From Microbacterium luteolum (GTDB lineage: Bacteria; Actinomycetota; Actinomycetes; Actinomycetales; Microbacteriaceae), in NCBI RefSeq assembly GCF_039533965.1, contig NZ_BAAAUN010000001.1:3632950-3696949 (forward strand): 64,000 nucleotides of DNA, written 5' to 3'. Every line of letters starts with the position of its first letter. Position 1 is the first letter of the stretch. The position numbers and the translations under genes were made by a program. Positions 33,089 to 42,909 of the stretch are shown in pieces. The notes beneath the pieces were generated by a model, which was not told the origin of the DNA, ran no database searches, and worked only from the letters and a program-made list of their open reading frames with translations.

Positions 33089-34408
33089 ATGGCTCTGTCA
33101 CAGCGTTCACGGCGGCTCGTACCGCTCGCCCTGCTGGGGGTCGCGGGCATCGCGCTCGCTGGTTGCGGGGCTCCGGGCGGTGCGCCCGGCGGCGGCGGCG
33201 GCGATGACGGCGGCGACTCCACCGTCACGATCTACGGAACGATCGTCGACGCGGAGGCGGAACTCCTCCAGCAATCCTGGAAGGACTGGGCTGACGAGAA
33301 CGGCATCACGATCAAGTACGAGGGCAGCCAGGACTTCGAGACGCAGCTCGGCACGCGTGCACAGGGCGGTAACCCGCCCGACATCGCGATCTTCCCGCAG
33401 CCTGGTCTGTTCGCGGACTTCGCCAAGCGCGACTTCCTGAAGCCGGCGCCCGAAGAGGTCGAGAAGAACGCCAACGAGTACTGGACCGAGGACTGGGTCA
33501 ACTACGGCACCGTCGACGACACCTTCTACGGCGCACCGCTGATGGCCAACGTCAAGGGATGGATCTGGTACTCGCCGGCGAAGTTCGCCGAGTGGGGCGT
33601 CGAGGTTCCGACCACGCTCGATGAGATGACGGCGCTGACGGAGACCATCCAGGCCGCCACCGGCACGCCGGCGTGGTGCGCCGGCTTCGAGTCCGGCACC
33701 GCCACCGGCTGGCCGGGCACCGACTGGGTCGAGGACTACGTCCTCCGCCAGGCCGGTCCCGAGGTCTACGACCAGTGGGTCACGAACGAGATCCCGTTCA
33801 CCGACCCGCAGATCAAGGAGGCCTTCGACGCGGTCGGGGCGACCCTGCTGAACCCGGCCAACGTCAACGCCGGTTTCGGCGACGTGCGCTCGATCAACTC
33901 CACCGCCTTCGGCGACGTCGCTCCGGCGCTCGCCAGCGGAAGCTGCGCGCTGACGCACCAGGCCTCGTTCCTCTCCGGGTTCTTCCCTGAGGGCACGAAC
34001 ATCGCCGAGGACGGCGACGTCTGGGCCTTCATGCTCCCGGGCGAGAGCGCCGACGACAAGGCCGTGACCGGTGCCGGCGAGATCGTCGGAGCGTTCAGCG
34101 AGTCCGAGGCCACGCAGAAGGTGCTCGCGTACCTGTCCAGCCCCGAGTGGGCGAACAGCCGCGTCAGCCTCGGCGGTGTCACCTCCGCGAACAACGGGCT
34201 CGACCCGGCGAACGCCAAGGACCCGATCCTCCAGGAGACCATCAAGATCCTGCAGGACCCGGACACCACGTTCCGCTTCGACGCCTCCGACCTGATGCCC
34301 GGTGCCGTCGGCGCCGGAACCTTCTGGAAGGGCATCGTCGCCTGGGTCAACGGCACCTCGACCGATGAGGTTCTCACGCAGATCGAGACCGGCTGGCCTT
34401 CGAGCTGA
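33089..34408 (+). CDS. sugar ABC transporter substrate-binding lipoprotein
   Basis: 439 residues. Lipoprotein signal with LAGC, Cys26, followed by a Gly/Asp-rich linker (GGAPGGGGGDDGG). The mature domain is a family 1 solute-binding protein (VTIYGTIVDAEAELLQQSWKDW, GNPPDIAIFPQPGLFADF, GWIWYSPAKFAEWGVEVPTTLDEM) of the alpha-glucoside type (AglE/ThuE-like). ATG at 33089 with GAGGAGAATTCAC; the frame upstream is non-coding. First gene of the transporter operon. An attenuator-like hairpin follows, consistent with higher expression than the permeases. Exact sugar unknown. Confidence 0.87.
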   Translation: MALSQRSRRLVPLALLGVAGIALAGCGAPGGAPGGGGGDDGGDSTVTIYGTIVDAEAELLQQSWKDWADENGITIKYEGSQDFETQLGTRAQGGNPPDIAIFPQPGLFADFAKRDFLKPAPEEVEKNANEYWTEDWVNYGTVDDTFYGAPLMANVKGWIWYSPAKFAEWGVEVPTTLDEMTALTETIQAATGTPAWCAGFESGTATGWPGTDWVEDYVLRQAGPEVYDQWVTNEIPFTDPQIKEAFDAVGATLLNPANVNAGFGDVRSINSTAFGDVAPALASGSCALTHQASFLSGFFPEGTNIAEDGDVWAFMLPGESADDKAVTGAGEIVGAFSESEATQKVLAYLSSPEWANSRVSLGGVTSANNGLDPANAKDPILQETIKILQDPDTTFRFDASDLMPGAVGAGTFWKGIVAWVNGTSTDEVLTQIETGWPSS

Positions 34409-34415
34409 TCGGAGC

Positions 34416-34445
34416 AGGAGGGCCGTCCTCGCGGGCGGCCCTCCT
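34416..34445 (+). terminator. intra-operon attenuator hairpin
   Basis: Ten-bp stem AGGAGGGCCG / CGGCCCTCCT (34416-34425 with 34436-34445) followed by TCTCTC, located eight bases after the binding-protein stop and 65 nt before the first permease. Partial termination here would give excess binding protein over permeases. Confidence 0.6.
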
Positions 34446-34509
34446 TCTCTCACGGTGCGCACACCGACGTGCGCGCCGTTGATCCGCAACGCGTGACGAA
34501 GGGGATTCC

Positions 34510-35649
34510 GTGAACGCGACAGTATTCTTCCAGTGGATCGGGACGCTCCCCCCGATCCTGCAAGCCGTCGTCGTGGTCATCGCGTTCGCGGTGGTCGTGG
34601 CGATCATCCTGCTCCTCGTGGACGTGGCTCCGCGCCGAGGGGCGATCTACACGTGGGTGCGGTTGGCGATGTGCCTGCTCATCCCGCTCGCCGTGATGTT
34701 CTTCTTCAGCTCCTACTACTGGGCGATGGCCGTGGCCGTCGTCGTGGGTGCGCTGTTCTTCCTCCTGGACTATCGGTCCCGCGACGGCGCGGGCTACCTG
34801 ATCCAGCTGGTGGCCTTCATGGCCCCGGCCCTCCTGCTCCTGCTCGTCGGGCTCATCCTCCCGTCGATCCAGACGATGTACTCCTCGTTCCTGAACTCCT
34901 CGGGGAAGGAGTTCGTCGGCTTCGCGAACTATCTCTGGATCTTCACGCAGTCCGACGGGATCACCTCGGTGATCAACTCGATCATCTGGGTGCTGCTCGT
35001 GCCGACGGTGTCGACGATCGTGGGCCTCGCCTACGCCGTCTTCATCGACCGCACGCGCGGCGAGAAGATCTACAAGGTCCTCGTGTTCATGCCGATGGCG
35101 ATCTCGTTCGTCGGCGCCAGCATCATCTGGCGGTTCATGTACGAGTACCGCGGCGGCGATTTCAAGCAGATCGGCCTGCTCAACCAGATCCTGGTCTGGT
35201 TCGGCGGCGAGCCGCAGCAGTGGCTCCTGAACGAGCCGTGGAACAACCTGTTCCTGATCGTGGTGCTGATCTGGGTGCAGACCGGTTTCGCGATGGTCGT
35301 GCTGTCGGCATCCATCAAGGGAGTCCCGGCCGAGCTGCTCGAGGCGGCGGAGCTCGACGGCGCGAACGCCTGGCAGCGTTTCCGGTCCGTCACGATCCCG
35401 TCCATCCGGCCGGCGCTCATCGTGGTCCTCACCACCATCTCGATCGCCTCGCTGAAGGTGTTCGACATCGTCCGCACGATGACCGCAGGAAACTACGGCA
35501 CATCGGTGCTCGCGAACGAGATGTACACGCAGTTCTCGAAGTTCGAGGCCGGCCGCAGCGCCGCGCTGTCGGTCATCCTGTTCATCCTGGTGCTGCCGAT
35601 CGTCATCTACAACGCGAGACAGATCAAGAAGCAGCGGGAGGTGCGCTGA
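34510..35649 (+). CDS. sugar ABC transporter permease (AglF/MalF-like)
   Basis: 379 residues with about eight hydrophobic segments; the first three (to ~85) form an N-terminal extension as in MalF-type permeases. The EAA motif is ELLEAAELDGANAWQRFRSVTIPSIRP at ~275-300. GTG start at 34510 behind GAAGGGGATTCC. Its stop overlaps the next permease start (ATGA). With its partner it forms the membrane channel; no ATPase is encoded here, so a shared MsiK-type ATPase elsewhere is expected. Confidence 0.88.
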   Translation: MNATVFFQWIGTLPPILQAVVVVIAFAVVVAIILLLVDVAPRRGAIYTWVRLAMCLLIPLAVMFFFSSYYWAMAVAVVVGALFFLLDYRSRDGAGYLIQLVAFMAPALLLLLVGLILPSIQTMYSSFLNSSGKEFVGFANYLWIFTQSDGITSVINSIIWVLLVPTVSTIVGLAYAVFIDRTRGEKIYKVLVFMPMAISFVGASIIWRFMYEYRGGDFKQIGLLNQILVWFGGEPQQWLLNEPWNNLFLIVVLIWVQTGFAMVVLSASIKGVPAELLEAAELDGANAWQRFRSVTIPSIRPALIVVLTTISIASLKVFDIVRTMTAGNYGTSVLANEMYTQFSKFEAGRSAALSVILFILVLPIVIYNARQIKKQREVR

Positions 35650-36635
35650 TGACCATTTCCACGAGCTCCGGATCCGCGGAGCAGAAGACCCCCACCGGCG
35701 CGACCAGCACGCGGGCGATCACGACCGGTGGCGGCCTGGACGGCGCTGCGGGGCGGGCGCGCAAGAGGCTGTCCCGCCCGTGGGCATCCGTCGGCTCGAT
35801 CATCATCGCGGTGCTGTGGACGATCCCGACGCTGGGGCTGTTCATCTCGTCGTTCCGTCCTCGTGACCAGATCCAGTCGAGCGGTTGGTGGGAGTTCTTC
35901 GCCAATCCTCAGGTCACACTGGAGAACTACGTCGACGTGCTGCAGTCGGGCACGACGCAGCTGACGATCCTCGAGTCCTTCGTCAACTCGATCGCGATCA
36001 CCATCCCGGCGACCGTGATCCCGCTGATGATCGCAGCGATGGCGGCGTACGCGTTCGCCTGGATCGACTTCAAGGGTCGCAACGCCCTGTTCATCTTCGT
36101 GTTCGCGCTGCAGATCGTGCCCATCCAGATGGCGCTCGTGCCCCTGCTGAGCTCGTTCTCGCGGGGAATCAACCTCTTCGGGCTGCAGGTCACGCTGCCG
36201 CTCGATGCCTCGCAGGGCTACGCGCAGGTGTGGATCGCGCACACGATGTTCGCCCTCCCGCTGGCGATCTACCTGTTGCACAACTTCATGTCGGAGATCC
36301 CCGGCGAGATCATCGAGGCGGCGCGGGTCGACGGCGCATCCCGCGGACAGATCTTCTTCCGGATCGTGCTGCCGCTGACGATGCCGGCGATCGCCTCGGT
36401 CGCGATCTTCCAGTTCCTCTGGGTCTGGAACGACCTGCTCGTCGCCCTCGTCTTCGCCGACGGAGCGGCCGCGCCGATCACCAAGCTCCTCGCCGAGATT
36501 ACCGGTACCCGCGGAAACGACTGGTACCTGCTCACGGCCGGTGCGTTCGTGTCGATCATCATCCCGCTGATCGTCTTCTTCGCCCTGCAGCGGTACTTCG
36601 TCCGCGGCCTCCTGGCGGGGTCGACCAAGGGCTGA
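35649..36635 (+). CDS. sugar ABC transporter permease (AglG/MalG-like)
   Basis: 328 residues. A hydrophilic Ser/Thr/Gly-rich N-terminus of ~45 residues precedes six membrane segments. The EAA motif is EIIEAARVDGASRGQIFFRIVLPLTMP. The ATG at 35649 overlaps the previous stop by one base (ATGA), so translation is coupled. It pairs with the upstream permease to import a glucoside under LacI-type control. A repeat cluster follows immediately after the stop. Confidence 0.88.
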   Translation: MTISTSSGSAEQKTPTGATSTRAITTGGGLDGAAGRARKRLSRPWASVGSIIIAVLWTIPTLGLFISSFRPRDQIQSSGWWEFFANPQVTLENYVDVLQSGTTQLTILESFVNSIAITIPATVIPLMIAAMAAYAFAWIDFKGRNALFIFVFALQIVPIQMALVPLLSSFSRGINLFGLQVTLPLDASQGYAQVWIAHTMFALPLAIYLLHNFMSEIPGEIIEAARVDGASRGQIFFRIVLPLTMPAIASVAIFQFLWVWNDLLVALVFADGAAAPITKLLAEITGTRGNDWYLLTAGAFVSIIIPLIVFFALQRYFVRGLLAGSTKG

Positions 36636-36716
36636 CCCTTCGTCAAGCTCAGGGACCGCCCTTCGTCAGGCTCAGGGACCGGGTCTCCGGTTCCTGAGCG
36701 AGCGGAGCGAGACGAA
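36636..36716. repeat. tandem and REP-like repeats after the sugar transporter
   Basis: Two 23-bp direct repeats (36636-36658 and 36659-36681) reading CCCTTCGTCARGCTCAGGG then ACCG, differing by one base, abut the permease stop codon. They are followed by TTCCTGAGCGAGCGGAGCGA (36691-36710) and GACGAAG, the same core as the repeats at 2478 and 58529. Confidence 0.75.
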
Positions 36717-36768
36717 GGACGGATGCCGCGGGAGGGGTGCAACACAGCCCCACCCGCGGCATCCGTCC
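36717..36768 (+). terminator. long hairpin between sugar operon and cbs
   Basis: Perfect 16-bp stem GGACGGATGCCGCGGG / CCCGCGGCATCCGTCC (36717-36732 with 36753-36768) around a 20-nt loop that can pair internally (GGGG with CCCC). It ends 15 nt before the cystathionine beta-synthase start, so it would terminate the upstream transcript or fold in the leader of the next gene. Confidence 0.65.
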
Positions 36769-36783
36769 CCGTACCCTGAAGTC

Positions 36784-38172
<1,389 letters not shown>

Positions 38173-38226
38173 CGCGTGGCGTAACGGGAGGGATGCCGCG
38201 CAGGCGGCGGACGTAGGCTGAGGAGC

Positions 38227-39381
38227 ATGTCCGAGCACTCCTTCGCCACCCGAGCCATCCACGCGGGCCAGGCGCCCGACCCCGTCACGGGCGCGATCAT
38301 CCCGCCGATCTACCAGGCCTCCACGCATGTGCAGGACGGCATCGGCGGTCTCCGGGAGGGCTTCGAGTACAACCGGTCCGGCAACCCGACCCGCTCCTCG
38401 CTGGAGACGCAGCTCGCGGCACTCGAAGGGGGAGCGAGCGCGCTCTCCTTCGCCTCCGGGCTCTCCGCGGAGGACGCGCTGCTGCGGGGACTCCTGGGCC
38501 CGGGCGATCACGTGTTGCTCGGCAACGACGTGTACGGCGGCACCTACCGGTTGCTGACGAAGGTCCTGGCGAAGTGGGGCATCACCACGACCACGGTGGA
38601 GCTCGCGGACGCCGACGCGATCCGCGCGGCGCTGCGCCCGGAGACCAAGATCGTGTGGCTCGAGACGCCGAGCAACCCGCTGCTGAAGATCGTCGACATC
38701 GCGCAGATCGCCGAGATCGCGCACGCCGCCGGCGCCGTGCTCGTCGTGGACAACACGTTCGCCTCGCCGGCCCTGCAGCTGCCGCTGTCGCTCGGTGCCG
38801 ACCTCGTCGTGCATTCGACGACCAAGTACCTCGGCGGGCACTCCGACGTGCTGGGCGGCGCCGTCGTCTTCGGCGACGACCGTTTCCGTGAAGACGTCAA
38901 GTTCCAGCAGTTCGCCGTCGGCGCGGTGTCCGCCCCGCTGGACGCGTGGCTCACCACCCGGGGCATCAAGACGCTCGCCGTGCGGATGCGGCAGCACTCC
39001 GAGAACGCGCAGGCGATCGCCGAGTGGGCGTCGGACCGTGCGGACTTCTCCGAGGTGTTCTATCCCGGTCTCGCCGCGCACTCGGGGCATGAGATCGCGG
39101 CGAAGCAGATGAGCGGATTCGGCGGCATGCTGTCGCTCGGTCTCGCCGCCGGAGCGGATGCGGCACGGACCTTCGCCGAGAGCACCGAGCTGTTCCAGCT
39201 CGCCGAGTCGCTCGGCGGCGTGGAGTCGCTCATCGGGTACCCGTCGGACATGACGCACGCATCGGTGCGCGGCACGGCGCTCGCAGTGCCGGAGAATGTG
39301 GTGCGTCTCTCCGTCGGCATCGAAGACGTCGGCGACCTGATCGCGGACCTCGAGCAGGCACTCGCGCGCCTCGGTCGCTGA
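38227..39381 (+). CDS. metB: cystathionine gamma-synthase / gamma-lyase
   Basis: 384 residues, a PLP fold type I Cys/Met-metabolism enzyme. RAIHAGQAPDPVTGAIIPPIYQAST opens the domain, YNRSGNPTRSSLE follows, and Lys200 in HSTTKYLGGHSD binds PLP. SLGGVESLIGYPSDMTHAS is typical of the CGS/CGL branch. Synthase and lyase are not separable by these motifs; next to cystathionine beta-synthase, gamma-lyase activity releasing cysteine is also plausible. ATG with GAGGAGC upstream. Confidence 0.88.
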   Translation: MSEHSFATRAIHAGQAPDPVTGAIIPPIYQASTHVQDGIGGLREGFEYNRSGNPTRSSLETQLAALEGGASALSFASGLSAEDALLRGLLGPGDHVLLGNDVYGGTYRLLTKVLAKWGITTTTVELADADAIRAALRPETKIVWLETPSNPLLKIVDIAQIAEIAHAAGAVLVVDNTFASPALQLPLSLGADLVVHSTTKYLGGHSDVLGGAVVFGDDRFREDVKFQQFAVGAVSAPLDAWLTTRGIKTLAVRMRQHSENAQAIAEWASDRADFSEVFYPGLAAHSGHEIAAKQMSGFGGMLSLGLAAGADAARTFAESTELFQLAESLGGVESLIGYPSDMTHASVRGTALAVPENVVRLSVGIEDVGDLIADLEQALARLGR

Positions 39382-39398
39382 GCAGTCCGGCCCCGGAT

Positions 39399-39423
39399 GG
39401 GTCGCTGAGCCTGTCGAAGCGAT
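39399..39423. repeat. dispersed GTCGCTGAGCCTGTCGAAGC repeat
   Basis: GGGTCGCTGAGCCTGTCGAA at 39399-39418, then GCGAT, lies in the 113-nt gap before the MFS gene. It is the complement of the widespread TTCGACAGGCTCAGCGACC repeat, a relative of the motif at 36636. Confidence 0.6.
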
Positions 39424-39494
39424 AGCATGGGTTCTTCCCCCGGTCGAATCGTTTCGATCTCGCACGCCACCGCCTGACCCCCGGAAGGACCGTC

Positions 39495-40901
39495 GTGTCC
39501 GACGCTCCACGCACTGACTCCATCCCGACGACCCCGCAGCCCGAGCCCACCCCGACGGGCAGCATCCGCACGTCCACGGGCAGTATCCGCACGTCCACGG
39601 GCACCATCCGCACGTCCAGCGCCACCGGCGCGATCCGCACTCTGGGCAGCAACCCGGCGACCGCGCCGATCATGCTGCACCCGGGAGATGCGATCTCGCT
39701 CGGCCGCCGCACCCTGTACATCGTGCTGCTCGGGGCCCTCACGGCGCTCGGGCCGTTCACGATCGATCTCTACCTGCCGGCGTTCCCCGTGCTGGAGGAG
39801 GACTTCCAGACGACGGCTGCCGCGATCCAGCTGACGCTCACCGGCACGATGATCGGCTTCGCGCTCGGTCAGCTCGTGGTCGGGCCGCTCAGCGACAAGG
39901 TGGGTCGGCGCTTTCCGCTCATCGCCGTCACCGCGCTGCACGTGCTCGCGAGCGTCGCGGCGGCGTTCGCTCCCGACCTCGGACTGCTCAGCGCCGCCCG
40001 CGTGCTCATGGGGATCGGCGCCGCGGCCGGCGGTGTCGTGGCCATGGCCATCGTCCGCGACCTCTTCGGCGGCCGACGGCTGGTCGTGATGCTGTCGCGG
40101 CTCGCCCTGGTGTCGGGCGTCGCCCCTGTCGTCGCACCGCTGATCGGCTCCTGGCTGCTGACGCTCATGCCCTGGCGGGGCATCTTCGTCGTGCTCGCCG
40201 CGTACGGCGTGATCATGCTGCTCTCCGCGATCCTGTTCATCCCCGAGACGCTGCCCGTCGCGCGTCGACAGGGGCGCGGCGGCGCGACCATGCTGCAGCG
40301 GTACAAGTCCGTGCTCTCGGATCGCGTGTTCATCGGCGTGCTCATCATCGGCGGGATGAGCTTCTCTGGACTGTTCTCCTACCTGTCTGCCTCGCCGTTC
40401 CTGTTCCAGGAGACGCACGGCCTCGACGCCCAGCAGTACGGTCTGCTGTTCGCGGTGAACTCGCTCGGTGTGGTCACGGGCGTGCAGGTCGCCTCCCGAC
40501 TCGCGGCGCGCTTCGGCCCGCAGTGGGTCCTGGCCTACTCGACCGCGATCCTGCTGCTCGCGGGCTCGGCGATCATCGTCACCGACCAGCTCGGCCTCGG
40601 CCTGTGGGGCACGGTCGTGCCGCTGTTCGTGTTCATGACCGCGTGCGGGTTCACGTTCCCGAATGTGCAGGTCCTGGCGCTCGACCGGCATGGCAAGGCG
40701 GCCGGCACCGCGGCGTCGATCCTCGGCGCAGTGAACTTCGGCGTCGCGGGGCTCATCTCCCCGATCGTCGGCTGGATCTCCAAGGACGCCGGGATCACGG
40801 CGACGACCATGGCGTCGGTCATGGTGGGCTGCGCCACGATCGGCATCCTCTCGCTGTGGCTGATCGTGCGTCCGCGCACGGTGGCGATGCTCACTCCCTG
40901 A
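39495..40901 (+). CDS. Bcr/CflA-family MFS drug efflux transporter
   Basis: 468 residues with 12 hydrophobic segments from residue ~75. The first segment GALTALGPFTIDLYLPAFP and GQLVVGPLSDKVGRRFPL (motif A) are diagnostic of the Bcr/CflA group. About 70 N-terminal cytoplasmic residues are unusual: Ser/Thr/Pro-rich with three tandem TGSIRTS-type heptads. GTG start at 39495 with GGAAGGACCGTC. It is likely a proton-coupled exporter of drugs or amino acids. It stands alone after a repeat. Confidence 0.87.
   Translation: MSDAPRTDSIPTTPQPEPTPTGSIRTSTGSIRTSTGTIRTSSATGAIRTLGSNPATAPIMLHPGDAISLGRRTLYIVLLGALTALGPFTIDLYLPAFPVLEEDFQTTAAAIQLTLTGTMIGFALGQLVVGPLSDKVGRRFPLIAVTALHVLASVAAAFAPDLGLLSAARVLMGIGAAAGGVVAMAIVRDLFGGRRLVVMLSRLALVSGVAPVVAPLIGSWLLTLMPWRGIFVVLAAYGVIMLLSAILFIPETLPVARRQGRGGATMLQRYKSVLSDRVFIGVLIIGGMSFSGLFSYLSASPFLFQETHGLDAQQYGLLFAVNSLGVVTGVQVASRLAARFGPQWVLAYSTAILLLAGSAIIVTDQLGLGLWGTVVPLFVFMTACGFTFPNVQVLALDRHGKAAGTAASILGAVNFGVAGLISPIVGWISKDAGITATTMASVMVGCATIGILSLWLIVRPRTVAMLTP
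39555..39617 (+). repeat. three 21-bp tandem repeats inside the MFS gene
   Basis: Copies at 39555-39575, 39576-39596 and 39597-39617 differ by one to three bases and encode TGSIRTS, TGSIRTS, TGTIRTS. A degenerate fourth unit (ATGAIRT) follows after SS. Confidence 0.9.
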
Positions 40902-40932
40902 GTGCACAGGGTTCATCGGCCATGATGGGACG

Positions 40933-41565
40933 ATGAACAGACGGATGCTGTTGTGGTGGGGCGTGGGGTGTCTCGTCCTCGCGACGGCTCTGGGTGCGTT
41001 CGTGGTCTTCGGGTACTCCGAGACGCCGGGGTTCGACCGGTGGTGGAATGAGCTCATCGCGAGCATCCGCGGTGACTGGATGTACTCGTTCGCGCTGGCG
41101 CTGAACTGGATCGGCGGCGGATGGGTCGCGATCCTCGGAGTGCCGGTCGTCGCGATCGTCGCGTTGCTGCTCGCCCGCCGCTGGCGCAGCGCCCTCTTCG
41201 CGGCGATCTGCTTCGCGGCCAGCGCCGGAGCCGTGCAGCTGCTCAAACAGCTGTTCGGGCGGGCCCGGCCGGAAGACATGCTGGTGGTGAGCGACTACGG
41301 GTCGTTCCCCTCCGGGCACACCGCGAACGCCGCGACGATCGCCCTCGTCGTCTGGGTGCTGTTCCCGAAGGCCTGGACCGCGCTCCTCGGCGCCCTCTGG
41401 GTGCTCGCGATGGCGCTCTCGCGCACCTTCCTCTCGGTGCACTGGGCGAGCGACACGCTCGGCGGCGCCCTCGTCGGAGCCGGCGTGGTCCTGGTGCTCG
41501 CCGCCTGGCTGCTGCCGTGGGTGCGGCAACGTCGCGAAGAGCCTGTCGAGGCGCCGGTAGGCTGA
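40933..41565 (+). CDS. PAP2-superfamily membrane phosphatase
   Basis: 210 residues and about five to six membrane segments. All three phosphatase motifs are intact: KQLFGRARP (KxxxxxxRP), FPSGHTAN (PSGH) and SRTFLSVHWASD (SRxxxxxHxxxD), giving the catalytic His pair and binding Arg/Lys. Members dephosphorylate undecaprenyl diphosphate or phosphatidate at the outer membrane face. ATG at 40933 with GGGACG before it. A GNAT gene follows 30 nt later. Confidence 0.9.
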   Translation: MNRRMLLWWGVGCLVLATALGAFVVFGYSETPGFDRWWNELIASIRGDWMYSFALALNWIGGGWVAILGVPVVAIVALLLARRWRSALFAAICFAASAGAVQLLKQLFGRARPEDMLVVSDYGSFPSGHTANAATIALVVWVLFPKAWTALLGALWVLAMALSRTFLSVHWASDTLGGALVGAGVVLVLAAWLLPWVRQRREEPVEAPVG

Positions 41566-41595
41566 CGGGACCCCGATCCGTTCAGAGGAGTCCTC

Positions 41596-42204
41596 GTGCC
41601 CAGCAGCATCCGTCCCTACCGTCCGTCGGACCGGGCAGCCGTCTCCGAGATCTGCGCGAAGACGGCCGATGCGGGAGCGGACGCGACCGGGATCCTGTCG
41701 GACGACGATCTGTGGGGCGCCCTGTTCGCGATTCCCTATGTGGAACGGCATCCGGATCTCGCCTGGGTCGTGGAGACCGACGACGGGCGCACGATCGGGT
41801 ACATCGTCGCGACGGATGACACCGACGCGTTCTACACGTGGTTCCGTGACGAGTGGTGGCCGGCGTTCCGGGAGCGCTTCCCGCGTGCCGAAGAGGCCGT
41901 CACCCGCGAGGATCGCATGGTCGAGTACGGATACGAGCGGATGCCGGGCATCGAGCCGAATGCCGTCGACTACCCGGCCCACCTGCACATCGACCTCCTG
42001 CCCGAGACGCAGGGCCAGGGACTCGGGCGTCGGCTCATGGAGACGCTGTTCGCCGAGCTGACCCGGCGGGGAGTGCGCGGACTGCACCTCGGCATCGATC
42101 CGAACAACGCCGGTGCGGCCGCGTTCTACGAGCGCCTCGGCATGACGCGGCTGCCCGGCGCGGGGCACATGTACGGAGTGACGTTCGACGCGGCTGCCGA
42201 CTGA
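41596..42204 (+). CDS. GNAT-family N-acetyltransferase
   Basis: 202 residues. The acetyl-CoA-binding motif A is LPETQGQGLGRRLMETLFAEL near 135, preceded by the HIDL strand; motif B contains NNAGAAAFYERLGM. The N-terminal SSIRPYRPSDRAAVSEICAKT is typical. The substrate is unknown; the aromatic-rich segment FYTWFRDEWWPAF near 78 may line its pocket and resembles acetyltransferases linked to O-GlcNAcase-type proteins. GTG start at 41596 behind GAGGAGTCCTC. Last gene before tRNA-Ser, which is convergent. Confidence 0.88.
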   Translation: MPSSIRPYRPSDRAAVSEICAKTADAGADATGILSDDDLWGALFAIPYVERHPDLAWVVETDDGRTIGYIVATDDTDAFYTWFRDEWWPAFRERFPRAEEAVTREDRMVEYGYERMPGIEPNAVDYPAHLHIDLLPETQGQGLGRRLMETLFAELTRRGVRGLHLGIDPNNAGAAAFYERLGMTRLPGAGHMYGVTFDAAAD

Positions 42205-42211
42205 AAAGACA

Positions 42212-42374
42212 GAAGGGCCCCGCTGGCGCGGAGACCCTTCATGCGTTTGGCGGTGACGGCGGGACTCCGGTGCTCGCTGCGCTCGCTCCTCCCCGAATCC
42301 CCAGTGCTCGATAAACGCATGAAGGGCCCCCGCTGGCGCGGAGACCCTTCATGCGTTTGGCGGTGACGGCGGGA
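42212..42374. repeat. direct repeat duplicating the tRNA-Ser 3' end and terminator
   Basis: A 53-bp block at 42212-42264 recurs at 42321-42374 with a single inserted C. Each copy contains the minus-strand terminator segment (GAAGGGCCCC...GACCCTTC), ATGCGTTTGG and the last 14 nt of the tRNA-Ser gene (CGGTGACGGCGGGA). The 56 nt between the copies carry no gene. The arrangement looks like an att-type remnant or a local tandem duplication at a tRNA 3' end. Confidence 0.85.
42313..42358 (-). terminator. terminator of tRNA-Ser
   Basis: Perfect 14-bp stem AAACGCATGAAGGG / CCCTTCATGCGTTT (42313-42326 with 42345-42358) directly downstream of the tRNA-Ser 3' end on the minus strand. The upstream GNAT gene is convergent, so it may serve both directions. 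A partial copy is in the duplicated block. Confidence 0.75.
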
Positions 42375-42445
42375 TTCGAACCCGCGGTTGCTTGCACAAC
42401 ACACGCTTTCCAAGCGTGCTCCTTCGGCCGCTCGGACACGTCACC
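42361..42445 (-). tRNA. tRNA-Ser (GGA anticodon)
   Basis: 85-nt class II tRNA on the minus strand. Acceptor GGTGACG (42445-42439) pairs with CGTCACC (42368-42362), discriminator G at 42361. Anticodon loop CTTGGAAAG gives GGA, reading UCC/UCU. The long variable arm (TTGTGCAAGCAA) and T-arm GGTTCGAATCC are intact. A -10-like TAAGAT (complement of 42461-42466) precedes it. Its 3' end is duplicated 110 bp downstream. Confidence 0.97.
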
Positions 42446-42496
42446 AGGAACAACCTGTTCATCTTATCCGATCGGCCGGGTGCCGCGTGACCGCGA

Positions 42497-42853
42497 CTAT
42501 GCGGCAGGGATCTCCTCGATGCGGTGATAGACCGGCAGGCCGCGTTCGAGGGCGATGGCGACGTCGTTGTCCGCGCCGGCGGATTCCCCCGGAAGGCGCA
42601 GCACCGCGTCGCAGTGCTGCAGCAGTCGGGCGGCCGTCTCGTACATGACGTCGCCGTCCGCGGCTTCGGCCGCATCCAGGCCGCGAAGCGTCGGGAGGGC
42701 GACCCATTCGCCGATCATGGGCACGTGGCCGAGGCGGTGGATGGGGGCCGCGGCGGTCTCGAGGCGTTCGAGGTTGCGGGCGATCGCGGACGCGTCGCCG
42801 TCGGTGCCGGAGCGGTAGGGGCCGGCGATCAGGATCAGGAGTGGCTTCTTCAT
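42497..42853 (-). CDS. DUF4406-like nucleoside deoxyribosyltransferase-fold protein
   Basis: 118 residues. The N-terminus LLILIAGPYRSGTDGD and the later LLQHCDAVLRLPGESAGADNDVAIALERGLPVY match the DUF4406 family, which shares the fold of nucleoside 2-deoxyribosyltransferases. The enzymatic role is unproven. I start at the ATG at 42853; a GTG three codons upstream exists, and neither has a good ribosome site. Divergent from a DeoR-family regulator across 56 bp, suggesting shared control. Confidence 0.72.
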   Translation of the reverse strand: MKKPLLILIAGPYRSGTDGDASAIARNLERLETAAAPIHRLGHVPMIGEWVALPTLRGLDAAEAADGDVMYETAARLLQHCDAVLRLPGESAGADNDVAIALERGLPVYHRIEEIPAA

Positions 42854-42909
42854 GGAGGACACTGTAGCGTTAACCGTGCAAGAACATGCAACAACAGGAA
42901 GAAGTGCGG

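Noticed and set aside
42239..42439. Minus-strand small frame across the tRNA-Ser and its repeat
   Set aside because: It reads through the tRNA and terminator; translation is an accident of the duplicated block.
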